NCBI RefSeq assembly: GCF_900086705.1
Contig: NZ_LT575483.1
Coordinates: 3,167,516 to 3,231,515, forward strand
Origin: Massilibacillus massiliensis
GTDB lineage: Bacteria > Bacillota > Negativicutes > FLKF01
Reading direction: 5' to 3'
Length of the DNA: 64,000 nt
How positions within the stretch are numbered: position 1 is the stretch's first letter; every line of letters starts with the position of its first letter. The notes beneath the pieces were generated by a model, which saw nothing but the letters and a program-made list of their open reading frames with translations, was not told the origin of the DNA and made no database searches. Below are positions 18,652 to 28,238 of the stretch, piece by piece. Position numbers and translations under genes: made by a program.

Positions 18652-20379
18652 ATGGTAGCTATGATTCCGAAGTGTACAGAAGCAAGAAAAATTTGGGCGC
18701 AGAGTGACTCGTTAAAAATGGGCATGGACTGGGATGAAGAAGACATTGATAAACCGCAAATATTGATTGATGATGTATTTGGTGAAAGTCATCCTGGCAG
18801 TTATCATTTAGATTCTCTTACCAATCAAGCTGTAATTGGAGTATATGAAAAAGGTGGACGTCCGGCAACTTTTCATGTCACAGATATTTGTGATGGATGG
18901 GCGCAGGGAACGAGCGGAATGAACTATGTGCTGGCATCTCGGGGCGTTATTGCAGATATGGTTGAAATCCATGCTTCTTGTATTCCCTGGGATGGACTCG
19001 TTCTAATTTCATCTTGCGATAAAGCAATTCCTGCGCATTTAATGGCAGCAGCGAGGCTGGATTTGCCGACAATTTTTATTCCTGGCGGCAGTATGCGCCC
19101 AGCTCCGGATATGGGCACATCCGGAAAAGCAGGTGAAGTTTCACTCAGAGAAAAACAACATACAATCAGCTCACAAGAAGTCATGCATTATAAAAAAACG
19201 GGCTGTCCTTCTTGCGGAGCATGCCAGTTCATGGGTACCGCCAGTACGATGCAGTGTATAGCAGAAGCGCTTGGTTTGGCATTGCCAACCTCAGCACTGA
19301 TTCCGGCAACGATGCGGGACATTTTGGCATTGTCAAGAAAAGCGGGCCGTCAAATTACTACCTTGATTGAACGGCAGCTCACTGTTCGAAAGATTCTTAC
19401 GCCAGCTGCTTTTAAGAATGCGATTGTTGTGCATGCCGCAATTGGTGGTTCTACGAATGCATTTCTGCATTTGCCGGCAATTGCCCATGAGATGGAATAT
19501 GCGTTGGATATTCGAATGTTTGATGAAATCAATCGAATTGTTCCTCATATTTGTAATATCAATCCAAGCGGCAGGTATCCGACAGAAACATTGTGGTTTG
19601 CTGGCGGAATTCCTATGGTGCAATGGATCTTAAAAGATTATTTAGATCTGGATGTCATGACTGTTACCGGCAAAACATTAGGAGAAAATTTAAGTGATTT
19701 GCAGCGAGATGGTTTTTTTGAAAGGGTGGAAGGTTATTTGCGGAACTATCAATTAAAACGCGAAGATATTATTCATCCGATTCGTGAAACCAGCACGTAT
19801 GGAACTGTTGCAATATTGAAAGGTAATCTAGCGCCAGAAGGTGCGGTTATTAAATATTCAGCAGTTCCGGAAAAAATGAAACAACATATTGGACCTGCGA
19901 AAGTATTTAATTCGGAAGAAGCTTGTAATCAAGCAGTGGTAGAAAAGAAAATTGAACCGGGTATGGTGATGTTTATTCGATATGAAGGTCCTCGTGGATC
20001 GGGGATGCCCGAGATGTTTATGACGACAGAAGCAATTATGGCAGATCCGAATATAAACGCATCTACTGTTTTAATCACTGACGGACGGTTTTCTGGAGCG
20101 ACAAGAGGGCCTTGCGTTGGGCATGTATCGCCGGAAGCTGCCGTAGGTGGCCCTATCGCATTTGTAGAGGATGGCGATTTAATTGAGCTTGATCTTGAAA
20201 ACCGCCGCTTAGAGATTATCGGGATCGCAGGTGAAAAATGCACAGCAGAAAAAGTGGCAGAAGTTTTAGCGATGAGGAAAGCGCGCTGGGTAAAACCAAA
20301 AGGCGAAAAACGCCATGGAATTTTAAAGAGGTATACGGAGCATGCTGCCTCCGGAATGCGTGGCGGGTATTTGGAATAA
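18652..20379 (+). CDS. IlvD/EDD-family dehydratase, probably sugar-acid (aldonate) dehydratase
   Basis: Fe-S cluster dehydratase removing water from a 2,3-dihydroxy acid. Family evidence: DICDGWAQG near residue 77, [21 protein letters not shown] near residue 120, CPSCGAC near residue 185, then GTASTMQ, and [20 protein letters not shown] near residue 480. The CPSCGAC form and the pairing with an aldolase fit the sugar-acid branch (YjhG/YagF, xylonate-type) better than biosynthetic IlvD. The ATG at 18652 follows AAGGAG by 8 nt; a GTG 9 nt earlier overlaps it. Length 575. Product would be a 2-keto-3-deoxy acid for the next gene. Exact sugar unknown. Confidence 0.82.
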   Translation: MVAMIPKCTEARKIWAQSDSLKMGMDWDEEDIDKPQILIDDVFGESHPGSYHLDSLTNQAVIGVYEKGGRPATFHVTDICDGWAQGTSGMNYVLASRGVIADMVEIHASCIPWDGLVLISSCDKAIPAHLMAAARLDLPTIFIPGGSMRPAPDMGTSGKAGEVSLREKQHTISSQEVMHYKKTGCPSCGACQFMGTASTMQCIAEALGLALPTSALIPATMRDILALSRKAGRQITTLIERQLTVRKILTPAAFKNAIVVHAAIGGSTNAFLHLPAIAHEMEYALDIRMFDEINRIVPHICNINPSGRYPTETLWFAGGIPMVQWILKDYLDLDVMTVTGKTLGENLSDLQRDGFFERVEGYLRNYQLKREDIIHPIRETSTYGTVAILKGNLAPEGAVIKYSAVPEKMKQHIGPAKVFNSEEACNQAVVEKKIEPGMVMFIRYEGPRGSGMPEMFMTTEAIMADPNINASTVLITDGRFSGATRGPCVGHVSPEAAVGGPIAFVEDGDLIELDLENRRLEIIGIAGEKCTAEKVAEVLAMRKARWVKPKGEKRHGILKRYTEHAASGMRGGYLE

Positions 20380-20462
20380 TGTTTTTGATTCACGTAGTTT
20401 TGTTCTACTGGGTCTAAAAAGAATCATCTGATTATAAGATAAGTAAAAAGGAGAGAATGCTT

Positions 20463-21359
20463 ATGCTTAAAGGTGTGATTACCCCTGTCATTACTGTTTT
20501 GGATCAACAAGGAAAATTGGACTTTGAAGGAAATAAACTTGTGATTCATCGATTGATTGATCAAGGCGTGAATGGTCTTTTATTTTTAGGCAGTATTGGA
20601 GAATTTTTTGCTTTCACAATGGATGAAAAAAAAGAATTTATTCGTTTTGTCGTACAAACAGTAGATAAAAGAGTTCCCGTATTAATTGGAACGGGCGGTA
20701 CGATACAAGAAGATGTTATTGCTCTGACACATTTTGCGGAAACGGCAGGAGCTGATGGTGTTGTAGTAATATCACCATATTATTTTAAATTGGATAGTGA
20801 TACATTATATCGTTATTATGCCAACTTAGCGCGGAGTACGACCATGCCAATTATGATTTATAATTTCCCTGATAGAACAGCAGTCAACCTTGAGCCTCAG
20901 CTGGTATTAAAATTAGCGAAAGAATTTAACCATATCGTAGCAATTAAAGATACGGTGGATACGATTAGTCATACGCGTAATTTAATTCATCTAGTAAAAG
21001 ATGCACGTCCGGAATTTGCTATTTTATCAGGATATGATGAATACTTGATTCCAAATCTCATGGCGGGAGGAGATGGCGTAATTGGTGGCATGAGTAATGT
21101 AGTACCGGATGTTTTTTCAGGAATTTTAAAGGCATATAAGAATCAAGATTTTAAGGCGGTCACCACGGCACAGAAAAAAATATCGATGCTGATGCATTTA
21201 TATGATATTTCACAGCCATTTGTTGCTGCTATTAAAGGGGCTGTTGCTGCACAAGGGGTAGGAATTGGTGCCTATGTGCGGGAACCGTCGGGAGATTTAA
21301 CGGAAGATCAAAAAGTACAAATTTCTGTATTATTGGAGAAAGTAAAGAAAATTGAGTAA
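20463..21359 (+). CDS. DHDPS/NAL-family aldolase, probable 2-keto-3-deoxy sugar-acid aldolase
   Basis: Class I TIM-barrel lyase. Evidence: GSIGEFFAFTMDEK near residue 42 (GxxGE(F) motif), MIYNFPDRTAVNL near residue 134 (catalytic Tyr), and HIVAIKDTVDTISHT near residue 160 (Schiff-base Lys). It follows the dehydratase by about 80 bp, so it likely cleaves the 2-keto-3-deoxy acid to pyruvate and an aldehyde, as YagE/YjhH do. Biosynthetic dapA is less likely in this context. ATG at 20463 chosen because AAGGAG is 9 nt upstream; an ATG two codons earlier is too close. A large terminator follows. Confidence 0.82.
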   Translation: MLKGVITPVITVLDQQGKLDFEGNKLVIHRLIDQGVNGLLFLGSIGEFFAFTMDEKKEFIRFVVQTVDKRVPVLIGTGGTIQEDVIALTHFAETAGADGVVVISPYYFKLDSDTLYRYYANLARSTTMPIMIYNFPDRTAVNLEPQLVLKLAKEFNHIVAIKDTVDTISHTRNLIHLVKDARPEFAILSGYDEYLIPNLMAGGDGVIGGMSNVVPDVFSGILKAYKNQDFKAVTTAQKKISMLMHLYDISQPFVAAIKGAVAAQGVGIGAYVREPSGDLTEDQKVQISVLLEKVKKIE

Positions 21360-21903
21360 ATAAGCTGGGCTGTCATTATTTTATCTATACAGCAAAGATA
21401 GAGTTCGTAAACAAACCATTGCGGTATTGAACTATTTAGACGCATAGACATCAGACTCGCAAGCTATTTAAAAACCGACTTGTTAAAAACTGTTTCCTGT
21501 ATATGTAAACAGTTTTTTAACTTAAGTCGGTTTTCTATTTTATACGACATCGTTTAAAAAATTCAGATTAGAAATGCGCTTAACAGATGGATTTTATTGG
21601 ATAAAAATTATAGGACTTTTTTCTCAATAGAGGAATATTGTTCCTGTGCAGCGAATAAAATTATGAGTTAAATTGACAAAAAAACAATAAATAATTAGTA
21701 AATATATGAAAAAATACTATTTTATTTTAGTCGATTTATATCAAAATATTAATTTTTAAGTCGTGTGAAAAAAAGCATAAAGTCCTATTAATAAAAAGTG
21801 AATTTATTACGAGGAAACAATAGTTATATAATTCTTAGTTTTTTTACATTTATATGGAAGTGTTTGTAAAAATATATGACAAATGAATATGAGGCGGTAT
21901 TTT
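21360..21903. other. Intergenic region upstream of the FapA-like gene
   Basis: After the terminator the DNA is strongly AT-rich. A TTGACA at 21673-21678 with TAGTAA 17 nt downstream is a possible promoter for the fapA-like gene. No RNA gene or riboswitch motif (in particular no c-di-GMP aptamer) was recognised. Confidence 0.35.
21471..21536 (+). terminator. Terminator after the sugar-acid operon
   Basis: Outer stem AAAACCGACTT (21471-21481) with AAGTCGGTTTT (21524-21534). An inner hairpin (GTTAAAAACTGTTT / AAACAGTTTTTTAAC) makes a long composite stem. Confidence 0.82.
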
Positions 21904-23718
21904 ATGGATAAAATAAATTCTCCAGCTAAGGATGGTAGATATGAAATTGCTGTAACGGATACAGAAGTTTTTCTTAGTGTTTGGCCACCTGCGAATGGTG
22001 GAAATCCAGTATCGAAAACAAACATTATAAAGGAACTAAATGATAGAAATTTAGTTGACTTTGACAGAATGTTTGTTTTTCAAGTGATAAAGGAAGCACT
22101 TGGAACGCCTACACTCATTATGAATTCTTTGCCTAAAAAAGATGGCAGATATGAAATTACAATGACCGATACCGAAGTTTTTTTAACAGTTTGGTCTCCG
22201 CGAAACGGTGGAAAATCGGTAACAAAAAAACAAATTATAGAAGATTTAACCGATAAACAACTCAATGATTTTGATGAAAATTTTATTTATTCTATTATAA
22301 AAGAAGCAACAGGACAACCTTCATTTATTATTAATTTGAAAACAAAGATACCGGAAGCTACCATACGGGTCAGAGTGAGCAGCAATAGACTCGAAGCAAT
22401 GGTGGATATATCGGTGCCGGCGGCAGCTCCCGCTGTTACTGTTACACAGCTAATTGAGCATTTGAAAAATGCAGGTGTAGTATATGGAATAGATAAAGTG
22501 GTATTGGAGACGTTATCTAAATCAAGGCTAGCCAAAAATATTGTTTGTGCACAAGGCATTCCGCCACGTGAAGGCGACACAGCATATTTAAAATATCATG
22601 TTGATGTAGAGTGTCAGGGGCGCCCGGAAGAGCAAGAAGATGGCCGTGTTGATTTTAAAGAAACCAATACATTCCTTTGCGTAGAAAAAGGTGCTTTGCT
22701 CGTTGAGAAAATTCCTGCAACCATAGGTGTATCTGGGATTGATGTATTTGGCAAGGAAATTTTGCCGAAGGCAGGTAAAGATGTAGCAATGCCATTAGGG
22801 AAAAACGTAGTTTGTCTGGATAATTTGAAGCTTTATGCTGCAATTGACGGACATTTGCATGTTTTCTTGAAAAAGCGTATTAATGTAATCCCTGTGATTG
22901 TCATTGAAGGTGATGTGGATTTTAACACAGGTAATATAGATTTTAAAGGCAGTGTCACGGTAAAAGGTTCGATACAACCAGATTTTAGTGTGAAAGCGGG
23001 CGGAAATGTTGAAGTTTGCGGCAGTATTTGTGGCGGTACAGTAGAAGCGAATAATATTATTGTTCGAAATGGCATTCAGGGAATGAACCGAGGCGTAGTG
23101 AAAGCACGTGAACGGCTTGTTGCAAATTTTATTAATAATGCGACCGTATATTCTGATGCAGATATTGTTGTAGAGGATTTCATTATGAATAGCAACGTAT
23201 TTGCTGGAAGCAGAGTGATTTTAGAAGGTGGGCGCGGCTTAATAAGAGGTGGGAGAATATCAGCGGGTGAACTTATTCGTGCTGTAACAGTTGGAAATAG
23301 ATCAGGTATTATTACAGAGCTTGAAGTTTCCGTGAATCCTTTCTTAAAGGACGAGTTAGTTGCTTTACGTGAAAGCGTAGGTACAGATGTAAAGTTATAT
23401 GAAAAATTAAAATTATCTTTGGACTATGCGCGAAGATTAGGTGTAGAAAAACTTGCCGGTGTAAAGTTGGAGCGTTATAAAAAAGAAGAAGAAGAATTTA
23501 ATAACTTACCTGAACGTATCGAAGAAAATAAACAGCGTATCGTGGATATTGAAGGACTTTTAAATTCAAAAAAACCAGGGCGAGTCCGCATTGCAGAGTC
23601 TATTTATCCAGGAACAAGGATCGCAATAGGAACTGTGAATAAGGTGCTCAAAGATGAAATGAAGTATGTTTCTTTTTATGCACAAGCGGGTGAAATTAAA
23701 TTTAATACATTGCATTAA
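21904..23718 (+). CDS. FapA/DUF342-family protein with duplicated N-terminal domain
   Basis: Contains the DUF342 (flagellar assembly protein A) core: a right-handed beta-helix-like middle (VIEGDVDFNTGNIDFKGSV and KAGGNVEVCGSICGG segments near residues 330-380) and a C-terminal coiled-coil region (residues about 510-550). The first 140 residues are two copies of a 70-residue unit beginning DGRYEI at residues 10 and 80, with shared TDTEVFL-VW-P-NGG. About 604 residues from the ATG at 21904, preceded by GAGGCGG. Monocistronic, away from flagellar genes. Proteins of this family are tied to cell-envelope or polarity functions; the role here is unknown. Confidence 0.8.
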   Translation: MDKINSPAKDGRYEIAVTDTEVFLSVWPPANGGNPVSKTNIIKELNDRNLVDFDRMFVFQVIKEALGTPTLIMNSLPKKDGRYEITMTDTEVFLTVWSPRNGGKSVTKKQIIEDLTDKQLNDFDENFIYSIIKEATGQPSFIINLKTKIPEATIRVRVSSNRLEAMVDISVPAAAPAVTVTQLIEHLKNAGVVYGIDKVVLETLSKSRLAKNIVCAQGIPPREGDTAYLKYHVDVECQGRPEEQEDGRVDFKETNTFLCVEKGALLVEKIPATIGVSGIDVFGKEILPKAGKDVAMPLGKNVVCLDNLKLYAAIDGHLHVFLKKRINVIPVIVIEGDVDFNTGNIDFKGSVTVKGSIQPDFSVKAGGNVEVCGSICGGTVEANNIIVRNGIQGMNRGVVKARERLVANFINNATVYSDADIVVEDFIMNSNVFAGSRVILEGGRGLIRGGRISAGELIRAVTVGNRSGIITELEVSVNPFLKDELVALRESVGTDVKLYEKLKLSLDYARRLGVEKLAGVKLERYKKEEEEFNNLPERIEENKQRIVDIEGLLNSKKPGRVRIAESIYPGTRIAIGTVNKVLKDEMKYVSFYAQAGEIKFNTLH

Positions 23719-23804
23719 ATTTAATTTGATGCGATACATTGCGACACAGTTAGAATATGGGGTTTGCAGGCTGGTAAATCGCCGAGAAATCGAGTAAATT
23801 TTTC

Positions 23805-23833
23805 TTGACAACGTAAAAAATATATGATAATTT
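23805..23833 (+). promoter_or_regulatory. Possible promoter for metY
   Basis: TTGACA at 23805-23810 followed by AT-rich -10-like hexamers (TAATTT at 17-bp spacing, GATAAT at 15). The -10 is weak. A terminator-like hairpin lies between this promoter and metY. Confidence 0.4.
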
Positions 23834-23867
23834 TATAACCATATTATATAGGCTGATCAGATAACTG

Positions 23868-23907
23868 AAGGCAAAGATGACTCAAAAGAGTTTTCTTTGC
23901 CTTTTTT
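23868..23907 (+). terminator. Terminator hairpin in the metY leader
   Basis: AAGGCAAAGA (23868-23877) pairs with TCTTTGCCTT (23894-23903), extended by ACTC/GAGT around an AAAA loop, with a T-run. It lies about 40 bp before metY. It may end the fapA-like transcript or act as an attenuator for a promoter at 23805. No SAM riboswitch motif precedes it. Confidence 0.75.
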
Positions 23908-23946
23908 GTTTTATAAATTTTAAGCAAAGTTAAAGGAGTAATCAAA

Positions 23947-25230
23947 ATGGGCGAAAAAAAATTCAGCTTTGAAACTTTACAAGTACATGCAGGGCAAGAA
24001 CCTGACCCTACAACAGGTTCCAGAGCAGTTCCTATTTATCAGACGACTTCATATGTATTCCATAATGCCGATCATGCTGCAAATTTATTTCAGTTAAAAG
24101 AGCCTGGCAATGTATATTCTAGAATTATGAATCCGACTACGGATGTTTTAGAGAAAAGAGTAGCAGAATTGGAGGGCGGTGTCGGGGCCTTAGCAACAGC
24201 ATCTGGTTCATCCGCTATTTTATATGCGATTCTTAATATAGCAAATGCAGGCGATGAAATTGTAGCAGCGAGTACACTTTATGGCGGAACGTATGAATTA
24301 TTTACTGTTACGTTGAAGAAGATTGGGATTAAGGTTATTTTAGTAAATCCAGATGACCCGGAAAACTTTAGAAAAGCAATTACCAATAAGACAAAAGCTT
24401 TGTATGGTGAAACAATTGGAAATCCGCGTATTAATGTACTGGATATTGAAGCAGTTGCAAAAATCGCACATGAGAATAAGATTCCGCTGATTCTTGATAA
24501 TACATTTGCTTCTCCATATCTTCTCCGTCCATTTGCCTATGGGGCAGATATTGTTGTTCATTCGGCAACAAAATTTATTGGCGGACATGGCACAACTTTA
24601 GGAGGAATTATTGTTGACTCCGGTAAATTTGACTGGATTGGAAGCGGTAAATTTCCTGATTTTACAACACCGGATAAAAGTTACGGGGGATTGAGATATG
24701 CACAGGATTTGGGAGAATTGGCTTATATATTAAAAGCGCGTGTGCAGTTACTCAGAAATACCGGTGCAACCTTAAGTCCGAACAGTGCTTTTTTACTCTT
24801 ACAAGGTCTTGAGACTTTGTCATTGCGCATGGAACGTCATATTGAAAATACCAGAAAAGTTGTAGCGTATTTAAAAGCGCATCCAAAAGTTTCTTGGGTA
24901 AGCTACCCTGAATTAGAGGGGAGTCCATATCATAACTTAGCAGAAAAATATTTGCCTAAAGGTGCAGGTTCTATTTTTACTTTTGGTATTAAAGGCGGTT
25001 TAGAGGCAGGCAAAGCGTTTATTAATCATGTCGAATTATTCTCCTTGCTCGCAAATGTTGGAGATGCAAAATCTTTGGTGATTCATCCATCTAGCACAAC
25101 GCATGCTGAATTAGATGAAGCTGCGCAAAGTGCGGCTGGTATTACGCCGGATCTAATTCGTTTATCGATCGGCATTGAAGGCGTGGATGATCTGATTGAT
25201 GATTTAGAGCAAGCTTTGGCTAAAGTATAA
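23947..25230 (+). CDS. metY: O-acetylhomoserine sulfhydrylase / aminocarboxypropyltransferase
   Basis: PLP enzyme joining O-acetylhomoserine with sulfide or methanethiol to give homocysteine or methionine. Evidence: N-terminal [42 protein letters not shown] near residue 58, and the PLP-lysine motif [18 protein letters not shown] near residue 205. Length 427, typical of MetY rather than MetB/MetC (about 380-400). AAGGAG supports the ATG. It directly precedes the nitrogenase-like locus. In the known methylthio-alkane reductase pathway MetY captures the released methanethiol; applying that role here is inference. Confidence 0.95.
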   Translation: MGEKKFSFETLQVHAGQEPDPTTGSRAVPIYQTTSYVFHNADHAANLFQLKEPGNVYSRIMNPTTDVLEKRVAELEGGVGALATASGSSAILYAILNIANAGDEIVAASTLYGGTYELFTVTLKKIGIKVILVNPDDPENFRKAITNKTKALYGETIGNPRINVLDIEAVAKIAHENKIPLILDNTFASPYLLRPFAYGADIVVHSATKFIGGHGTTLGGIIVDSGKFDWIGSGKFPDFTTPDKSYGGLRYAQDLGELAYILKARVQLLRNTGATLSPNSAFLLLQGLETLSLRMERHIENTRKVVAYLKAHPKVSWVSYPELEGSPYHNLAEKYLPKGAGSIFTFGIKGGLEAGKAFINHVELFSLLANVGDAKSLVIHPSSTTHAELDEAAQSAAGITPDLIRLSIGIEGVDDLIDDLEQALAKV

Positions 25231-25316
25231 ACAGATGTGGAGCAAAGATATTTGATATAATAACAGATTCAATTAAATTTCATATTTCTTGTAGTTGGTG
25301 ATTAGAAGATAAAACT

Positions 25317-25369
25317 AAAGCCAACCAAATTTAGTAACGCAGCAGCGTGATAAATTTGGTTGGCTTTTT
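25317..25369 (+). terminator. Strong terminator / possible attenuator upstream of the nifX-nifB genes
   Basis: A 17-bp perfect stem (25317-25333 with 25351-25367, AAAGCCAACCAAATTTA and its complement), a 17-nt loop that can itself pair, and a T-run. It ends about 20 bp before the GTG of the NifX-like gene. An upstream GTTGG...TTAG segment (25294-25305) can pair with CTAA...CCAAC in its left arm, giving an alternative antiterminator fold. Confidence 0.8.
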
Positions 25370-25389
25370 ATTTTGAGGGAGTGATAGCT

Positions 25390-25773
25390 GTGTCATACAA
25401 TATCGCAATTTCTTCGACGGATGGGAAATTTGTAAATCAGCATTTTGGGCATACCGAGAAATTTATCATCGTGGAAGTTGAGCAAAATCAGCATTACCAG
25501 TTTTTAAAAGAAAGAAAAGTAAAGGCACCTTGTAGTTTTGGTGAACACGAGGAGAATACTTTGGAAAATGCAGTGCGTGCATTAGCGGATTGTAAGTATG
25601 TGCTCTGTGCGCAAATTGGCAATGGGGCAAGAGAGATGCTGGAGAAAAACAAAATTCAGGTGTTTGCCATTGCGGCATTTATTCATGAGGCGCTTGCGCA
25701 AATTATGCTGCATGATGAAAAACAACAATTGCTTGATTATGATGCTGTGCGTACTTCGAAGGGGGGAGTTTAA
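25390..25773 (+). CDS. NifX/NifB-C-terminal-like FeMo-cofactor carrier domain protein (copy 1)
   Basis: Single-domain protein of the dinitrogenase iron-molybdenum cofactor biosynthesis family (NifX, NafY, NifB C-terminal domain), small proteins that bind and carry nitrogenase cluster precursors. Evidence: N-terminal ISSTDGKFVNQHFGHTEKF and the ADCKYVLCAQIGNGAREML segment near residue 72. About 127 residues. GTG start chosen because it matches the family N-terminus and has GGGAG about 9 nt upstream. Its stop is 2 nt from the nifB ATG, so the two are coupled. It probably handles the NifB product for one or more of the reductases downstream. Confidence 0.85.
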   Translation: MSYNIAISSTDGKFVNQHFGHTEKFIIVEVEQNQHYQFLKERKVKAPCSFGEHEENTLENAVRALADCKYVLCAQIGNGAREMLEKNKIQVFAIAAFIHEALAQIMLHDEKQQLLDYDAVRTSKGGV

Positions 25774-25774
25774 A

Positions 25775-26644
25775 ATGGAACGAGATGAAAAAATCAAAAA
25801 CTTGCATCCTTGCTTTGGGGCAGCAAAGCCAAACAAAGGAAGAATACATTTACCTGTATCGCCCGGGTGTAATATTGCTTGTAATTTCTGTGATCGGCGA
25901 ATGAATGATTACGAAGATCGGCCAGGTGTTGCTTCGGTGATATTAAAACCTGAGGAAGCCGTGGATGCAGTAGAACGGGCATTGGCACTTTGTCCGGAAA
26001 TTACAGTTGCGGGAATTGCCGGACCGGGAGATACACTGGCAACAGATTCTGCACTCCAAACCTTTGATTTACTAGGAAAGCGGTTTCCGCAATTGTTAAA
26101 ATGCATGAGTACAAATGGTTTGCTATTAAATGAGCGAGCACAGGAAATTGTAGATGTTGGAGTAGATTCATTGACGGTAACGGTTAATGCGGTAGATGCG
26201 TCTATACAAGCAAGAATTATTTCAGATATTCTGTATCATGGCAAACGTTATGAAGGTGAGGAAGCCGCAGCTATTTTAATTGAAAATCAGCTTGCAGGAA
26301 TAAAAAAAATTGCGGAGGCCGGTATTACGATTAAGGTAAATACAGTACTGATCAATGAAATTAACCGCTTCCATATCAGAGAAATTGCTCGAGTGGTTCG
26401 TTCCTATGGTGCAAAACTATATAATATTATTCCTTTGATTCCACAGCATAAATTTCGAGATTGTATTGCACCGGCATGTAAGGACATTGATGGTGCAAGG
26501 TATGAGGCAGAAAAATACATTGAAGTATTTCGGCATTGTCAGCGTTGTCGTGCTGATGCAGTTGGCATACCGGGACAAAAAGATTTTGGTGATCAAATTT
26601 ATTTAAAAAGATTGCAGGTAAAAGATACTTTTTCACATGGATGA
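25775..26644 (+). CDS. nifB: Radical-SAM nitrogenase cofactor biosynthesis protein NifB (no NifX domain)
   Basis: NifB fuses two [4Fe-4S] clusters and inserts carbide to form the [8Fe-9S-C] NifB-cofactor. Evidence: HPCFGAAKPNKGRIHLPVSP at the N-terminus (C13), the radical-SAM triad C32-x3-C36-x2-C39 followed by D-R-R, DRPGVAS, MSTNGLLLNERAQEIVDVGVD, and the C-terminal CQRCRADAVGIPGQ motif, all characteristic of NifB. Length 289, the short form without a fused NifX domain, which here is the separate upstream gene. ATG follows GGGGGGAG. Pair A follows by about 50 bp. Its presence implies that at least one downstream reductase carries a NifB-derived complex cluster. Confidence 0.93.
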   Translation: MERDEKIKNLHPCFGAAKPNKGRIHLPVSPGCNIACNFCDRRMNDYEDRPGVASVILKPEEAVDAVERALALCPEITVAGIAGPGDTLATDSALQTFDLLGKRFPQLLKCMSTNGLLLNERAQEIVDVGVDSLTVTVNAVDASIQARIISDILYHGKRYEGEEAAAILIENQLAGIKKIAEAGITIKVNTVLINEINRFHIREIARVVRSYGAKLYNIIPLIPQHKFRDCIAPACKDIDGARYEAEKYIEVFRHCQRCRADAVGIPGQKDFGDQIYLKRLQVKDTFSHG

Positions 26645-26692
26645 ATTTACGATAGAAGTTCAGCTGAATTTGAATAAGAGGGAGCGCATGAA

Positions 26693-28225
26693 ATGGCAAA
26701 AAGAATCAATCTGGAGTTAACAGAAGTAGAAAGCCGTGAACATCGTCTTGGAACGATTATTGGATGGGAAGGCAAAGCTTCCGACTTGCATAAGCAATCT
26801 TCTTATGAAGCAAGAAGCCGCAGTTGTAAAGGAAATCGTGGCGGTTGCAGGCTTTGCGAAGTGAAAGGGCCGTTTACGCAAGGATCTGTCTGTAGTGAGC
26901 AAATGGTTGAATGTCAGGCTGGAAATGTAAGAGATGCAGTTTTGATTCAACATGCTCCAATTGGCTGCGGTGCAGGGCAAGTCCCATATAACTCTATTTA
27001 TCGGAATGGTTTGGCGATGCGAAATCATAAAGTGGAAAATATTCGTATTATCAACACCAATCTCTTAGAAAGTGATATGGTATTTGGCGCACTTGATAAA
27101 TTGAAACAGTCGATTGACGATGCTTGGGAAAGATATCAGCCTGCCGCTATTTTCTTGGGCACATCCTGCGCAACGGGGATTATTGGGGAAGATATGGAAA
27201 GTGTTGCTCGGGAAAAAGAGATTGCATTAGGAATACCTGTTATCCCGATGGCGTGTGAGGGATTTCGCTCGAAACATTGGAGTACGGGATTTGATGCGAC
27301 ACAACATGGTATTTTAAGGCAGATCGTTAAAAAAGATCCTGAAAAACAAGAGGACTTAGTGAATGTAATTAATTTATGGGGATCGGATGTGTTCTCGCCA
27401 ATGCTAGCGCAGCTGAATCTACGTGTAAATTATGTGATAGATTTGGCCTCCGTAGCGGATTTGGAGCAATTGTCTGCAGCTGCCGCAACGGTTGGTTTTT
27501 GTTATACACTTTCTTCTTATATGGCGGCTGCACTCGAACAAGAATTTGGTGTTCCGGAAGTCAAAGCACCTATGCCATATGGATTTGCCGGTACGGATGC
27601 GTGGCTGCGAGAAATTGCCAAAGTCACGCATCGAGAAGAGCTAGCAGAAAAATTTATTGCTGCAGAACATAAACGCGTACAACCTAGAATTGATGAACTG
27701 AAAGAAAAACTCAAAGGCATAAAAGGCTATGTTGCTACCGGTTCTGCATATGCACATGGATTAATTCAAGTGCTAAGAGAATTAGGGGTGGAAGTCAATG
27801 GATCATTGGTATTTCACCATGATCCTGTATATGACAGCGGTGATCCGAGGGAAGATTCCTTAGGTCATTTAATTGAACATTATGGGGATGTGCAGTCGTT
27901 TAATGTAAGCAATCGGCAGCAATATCAATTTTATGGATTTTTACAAGAAGTGAAACCGGACTTTATTTTGATTCGTCATAATGGTTTAGCACCGCTGGCA
28001 TCCAGACTTGGCATCCCTGCGGCACCTTTGGGGGATGAACATATCGCAGTCGGCTATGACGGTATGATTCATTTAGGTGAAGCGATTTTAGATGTACTTG
28101 CGCATAAAAAATTTCATGAAGATATTAAAGCGCATATTAAGTTGCCTTATAAAAAGTGGTGGCTTGAGCAAAAAGATCCTTACATTTTGGCTAAGCAGCC
28201 AGAATTAATTGATGGAGAAAGATAG
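26693..28225 (+). CDS. Nitrogenase component-1 D-like subunit, pair A (methylthio-alkane reductase-like)
   Basis: Oxidoreductase/nitrogenase component 1 family, alpha (D) type. P-cluster cysteines are conserved by position: C67, C92 (HAPIGC) and C159 (TSCATGIIGED). The cysteine equivalent to the FeMo-cofactor ligand of NifD is C270 in FCYTLSSYM, followed by EFGVPEVKAPMPYG. The second NifD cofactor ligand (His442 region) is not conserved: the segment reads PLGDEHIAVGYDG. The N-terminus is Cys-rich (C45, C52, C55, C74). 510 residues. SD GGGAG 8 nt before the ATG. Downstream of nifB and upstream of its K-like partner. Not NifD, NifE or BchN; the closest known functional analogue by context is MarD. 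Substrate unknown. Confidence 0.85.
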   Translation: MAKRINLELTEVESREHRLGTIIGWEGKASDLHKQSSYEARSRSCKGNRGGCRLCEVKGPFTQGSVCSEQMVECQAGNVRDAVLIQHAPIGCGAGQVPYNSIYRNGLAMRNHKVENIRIINTNLLESDMVFGALDKLKQSIDDAWERYQPAAIFLGTSCATGIIGEDMESVAREKEIALGIPVIPMACEGFRSKHWSTGFDATQHGILRQIVKKDPEKQEDLVNVINLWGSDVFSPMLAQLNLRVNYVIDLASVADLEQLSAAAATVGFCYTLSSYMAAALEQEFGVPEVKAPMPYGFAGTDAWLREIAKVTHREELAEKFIAAEHKRVQPRIDELKEKLKGIKGYVATGSAYAHGLIQVLRELGVEVNGSLVFHHDPVYDSGDPREDSLGHLIEHYGDVQSFNVSNRQQYQFYGFLQEVKPDFILIRHNGLAPLASRLGIPAAPLGDEHIAVGYDGMIHLGEAILDVLAHKKFHEDIKAHIKLPYKKWWLEQKDPYILAKQPELIDGER

Positions 28226-28238
28226 GAGGGTGGCTAAC

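Noticed and set aside
23840-23946. SAM riboswitch upstream of metY
   Set aside because: The hairpin is present but the S-box core sequences and four-helix junction are not visible.
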